Of a stretch of 6,507 nucleotides of DNA, positions 4,101-6,507 are shown piece by piece; the stretch's first letter is position 1, and each line of letters starts with the position of its first letter. The stretch comes from Bacilli bacterium (GTDB lineage: Bacteria > Bacillota_I > Bacilli_A > RF39 > UBA660), in assembly GCA_900772445.1 (NCBI GenBank), contig CAAHEL010000042.1, positions 1 to 6,507 on the forward strand, given 5' to 3'. The notes below the pieces were generated by a model. That model did not search any database. It saw only the letters and a list, made by a program, of their open reading frames with translations, and had not been told where the DNA came from. The position numbers and the translations under genes are program-made.

Positions 4101-6507
4101 ATGCTTAAGGTATTAAAAAAAGTATTTGACAATGAATATAAAGAATTAAAAAGATTTGAAAGTATCGCTAATGAAATAGAAGAATTAGATGAAGAAATGA
4201 GTAAGTTATCTGATAAAAAGTTAGCGGAAAAAACTAATGAATTTAAAAAGAGATTAGAAGATGGTGAAACTTTAGAAGATATATTAGTTGAAGCATTTGC
4301 TGTTGCTAGGGAAGCGGCAAGTAGATGTGTTAATATGAAACCATTTCACGTTCAACTTTTAGGTGGACTTGCGATTCATTATGGTAATATTGCAGAAATG
4401 AAAACTGGTGAAGGTAAAACTTTAACTTGTGTTCTTCCTGCTTATTTGAATGCTCTTACAGGTAAAGGAGTACATATTGTAACTGTTAATGAATTCTTAT
4501 CTACTAGGGACTCTGAATGGATGGGAAGTATATTTAGATTTTTGGGTCTTACTGTTGGTTTAAATCTTCGCGATAAGAGTGCAGCTGAAAAGAAAGAAGC
4601 ATATAATTGTGATATATTATACACTACAAATAATGAACTTGGATTTGATTATTTGAGAGATAATATGGTTGTTAGAAAGGAAGATAGGGTTCAAAGAGAA
4701 TTAAATTATTGTATTGTCGATGAAGTTGACTCTATTTTAATAGATGAGGCAAGAACTCCACTTATTATTTCTGGTGGTGTGATGCAGTCAGTTAATTTAT
4801 ATGTTCAAGCAGATAATTTTGTTAAGTCTTTAAAAGAAAATGAAGATTATGTTAAAGATGAAAAGACTAGAAGTATTAATTTAACTGATGAAGGTAGTGC
4901 AAAATGCGAACAAAGATTTGGTTTAGATAATTTATATGATATTGCTAATACTGCTTTAGTTCATCATATTAATCAAGCACTTAGGGCAAATTATTTTATG
5001 AAAAAAGATGTTGATTATGTTGTTAGTGACGATCAAATAATTATTGTAGATCAGTTTACTGGTAGACTTATGAAAGGACGTGCTTTTTCTGAAGGGTTAC
5101 ATCAAGCAATTGAAGCAAAAGAAGGTGTAACTATTCAACAAGAAACCAAGACTTTGGCTACTATTACATTCCAAAATTATTTTAGAATGTATAATAAGCT
5201 TTCTGGTATGACTGGTACTGCAAAGACTGAAGAAGAGGAATTTAGAAATATATATAATATGTTTGTTATTTGTATTCCTACGAATAAACCTGTTATAAGA
5301 ATTGATGAAACTGATTTACTTTATCCAGGTAAGGAAGGTAAATATAATGCAATTGTTAAAGTAATTGAAATGAAACATAAGGAAGGTCAACCTGTTTTGG
5401 TTGGTACAATTGCAATTGAAACTAGTGAAATTATTAGTAAAATGTTAACTAAAAAAGGTATAAAGCACGAAGTTTTAAATGCTAAAAATCACGCTAGAGA
5501 AGCGGAAATAATAGCACACGCTGGGGAAAAAGGTGCTGTTACTATTGCTACTAATATGGCAGGACGTGGAACAGATATAAAACTTGGTGAGGGTGTTAAG
5601 GAACTTGGTGGACTTTGTGTAATTGGTACTGAAAGACACGAATCTAGAAGAATAGATAACCAATTAAGAGGTCGTGCTGGAAGACAAGGCGATCCTGGAT
5701 TTACACAATTTTTTGTATCTTTTGAAGATGATTTAATGGTTAGATTTGGTTCAGATAGATATCGTGGTACGTTGGAAAATTTAGGATTTACTGGAGATCA
5801 AGCAATAAGAAATAAGATGTTTTCTAAATCTGTTGAATCAGCACAAAAAAGAGTTGAAGGAAATAACTTTGATATAAGAAAGCAATTACTTAACTATGAT
5901 GATGTAATGAATAATCAAAGGGAAATAATGTATGCGAGAAGAAATGAAATTTTAGATAGTGATTCTATTCACGAGAATGTTTTGGGTATGTTTAAGGAAT
6001 ATATTACTGATATGGTAAATGGTCATTTAATTGAAAGTAATAAATTAAATGAAAATGATTATCAAGAAATAATTGAAACATCAAATGAAAATTTATTGAA
6101 AAAATATAGATTAAATTTATCAGAAATTAATGGAAAAGGACCTGAAGAAGTAATAGATATTATATATTCTAATGTTTTAAGAGACTATGAGGAAAAATTA
6201 AAAGACATTCCTGAAGAAGTTGTTAATGAGTTTGAAAAGGCAATTACATTAAGAGTTATTGATAGTCATTGGATGGAACATATATCTACGATGAGTCATT
6301 TAAGAGAAGGCATTGGTCTTAGGGGCTATGCTAATGAAAATCCGTTACAAGCATATACTTTAGAGGGTTATGAATTATTTGATGCAATGATGAGTACAAT
6401 TAATAAAGAAGCAAGTATGTATTTATTGAAATCAGAAATTAGACAAAATTTAGAAAGAAAACAAGTTGTTAAGAAAGTTATTACTAATGAAAGTAAGGAA
6501 ACTAAAA
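4101..6507 (+). CDS. secA: SecA, protein translocase ATPase (3' end beyond the window)
   Basis: SecA is the ATP-driven motor that pushes preproteins through SecYEG at the cytoplasmic face of the membrane. The ATG at 4101 follows GGAGG at 8 bases, and the frame stays open for 802 codons to the window edge. Nucleotide-binding domain 1 carries Walker A as MKTGEGKT (100-107) and Walker B as VDEVDS (206-211), followed by IDEARTPLIISG. The preprotein-crosslinking region follows, then ETKTLATITFQNYFR and KLSGMTGTAKTE. Nucleotide-binding domain 2 has LVGTIAIETSE, NMAGRGTD (485-492) and the arginine-finger segment GRAGRQGDPG (524-533). The helical scaffold and two-helix finger include IDSHWMEHISTMSHLREGIG, then LRGYANENP where a Gln is usual in place of the first Asn. 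The C-terminal linker has just begun; any zinc-binding SEC-C tail would lie outside. All key ATPase motifs are intact. The gene downstream in Bacillota is often prfB, but this cannot be seen here. Confidence 0.98.
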   Translation, partial: MLKVLKKVFDNEYKELKRFESIANEIEELDEEMSKLSDKKLAEKTNEFKKRLEDGETLEDILVEAFAVAREAASRCVNMKPFHVQLLGGLAIHYGNIAEMKTGEGKTLTCVLPAYLNALTGKGVHIVTVNEFLSTRDSEWMGSIFRFLGLTVGLNLRDKSAAEKKEAYNCDILYTTNNELGFDYLRDNMVVRKEDRVQRELNYCIVDEVDSILIDEARTPLIISGGVMQSVNLYVQADNFVKSLKENEDYVKDEKTRSINLTDEGSAKCEQRFGLDNLYDIANTALVHHINQALRANYFMKKDVDYVVSDDQIIIVDQFTGRLMKGRAFSEGLHQAIEAKEGVTIQQETKTLATITFQNYFRMYNKLSGMTGTAKTEEEEFRNIYNMFVICIPTNKPVIRIDETDLLYPGKEGKYNAIVKVIEMKHKEGQPVLVGTIAIETSEIISKMLTKKGIKHEVLNAKNHAREAEIIAHAGEKGAVTIATNMAGRGTDIKLGEGVKELGGLCVIGTERHESRRIDNQLRGRAGRQGDPGFTQFFVSFEDDLMVRFGSDRYRGTLENLGFTGDQAIRNKMFSKSVESAQKRVEGNNFDIRKQLLNYDDVMNNQREIMYARRNEILDSDSIHENVLGMFKEYITDMVNGHLIESNKLNENDYQEIIETSNENLLKKYRLNLSEINGKGPEEVIDIIYSNVLRDYEEKLKDIPEEVVNEFEKAITLRVIDSHWMEHISTMSHLREGIGLRGYANENPLQAYTLEGYELFDAMMSTINKEASMYLLKSEIRQNLERKQVVKKVITNESKETK

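Noticed and set aside
4442..4624. A 60-codon minus-strand ORF inside secA
   Set aside because: It is antisense to the conserved nucleotide-binding domain and has no promoter or binding site support.
5475..5663. A 62-codon minus-strand ORF inside secA
   Set aside because: It is antisense to the second ATPase domain. The Ser/Phe-rich peptide is typical of reverse-strand reading of AT-rich code.
1..6507. TGA read as tryptophan (Mollicutes code), suggested by the high AT content
   Set aside because: Every Trp codon I checked is TGG and no in-frame TGA occurs in any gene, including 802 codons of secA. The absence of TGA stops is noted but is only seven genes.

Overview
The window looks like chromosome of a very AT-rich, Gram-positive-type bacterium (Bacillota, Bacilli-like). 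The reasons are the strong AGGAGG-type ribosome binding sites, AGA-biased arginine codons, a thermonuclease close to the staphylococcal type, a PrsA-like foldase, a pair of tiny YjcZ-like proteins, and a long-form hibernation factor next to secA. The genetic code appears standard: Trp is TGG everywhere I read it and no coding frame contains TGA. All seven visible stops are TAA or TAG. I cannot name the genus.

Layout, left to right. Bases 1-702 (+) are the 3' end of a gene for a protein built from 21-residue leucine-rich-type repeats; its start lies outside the window. It meets a minus-strand gene (755-1780) for a membrane-anchored PrsA/SurA-like parvulin foldase, with a terminator for each gene between them. 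Divergent from the foldase is a two-gene unit of 26- and 44-residue single-helix proteins (1960-2040 and 2061-2195, +). It ends at a UUCG-loop terminator facing the terminator of a minus-strand HIT-family hydrolase (2249-2608). Divergent from the HIT gene is a secreted thermonuclease with a C-terminal membrane anchor (2701-3399, +). Next come the long-form ribosome hibernation factor hpf (3485-4018, +) and secA (4101 to the window end, +, cut before its C-terminus).

Functionally this is mostly housekeeping. SecA drives protein export, the foldase would act on exported proteins, and the nuclease carries an export signal, so three genes relate to the cell envelope. HPF idles ribosomes. Nearly every gene has its own promoter and hairpin terminator. 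Five promoters (foldase, HIT, nuclease, hpf, secA) share a TGn extended -10. The small-protein pair differs, lacking a recognisable housekeeping -35. I see no phage, insertion sequence, CRISPR array, tRNA or rRNA, and no gene-free stretch over 300 bases. The most distinctive parts are the tandem small Cys-containing proteins, the recently expanded repeat gene, and the HIT/nuclease promoters whose -35 boxes occupy the same bases. I did not find a convincing new multi-gene system.
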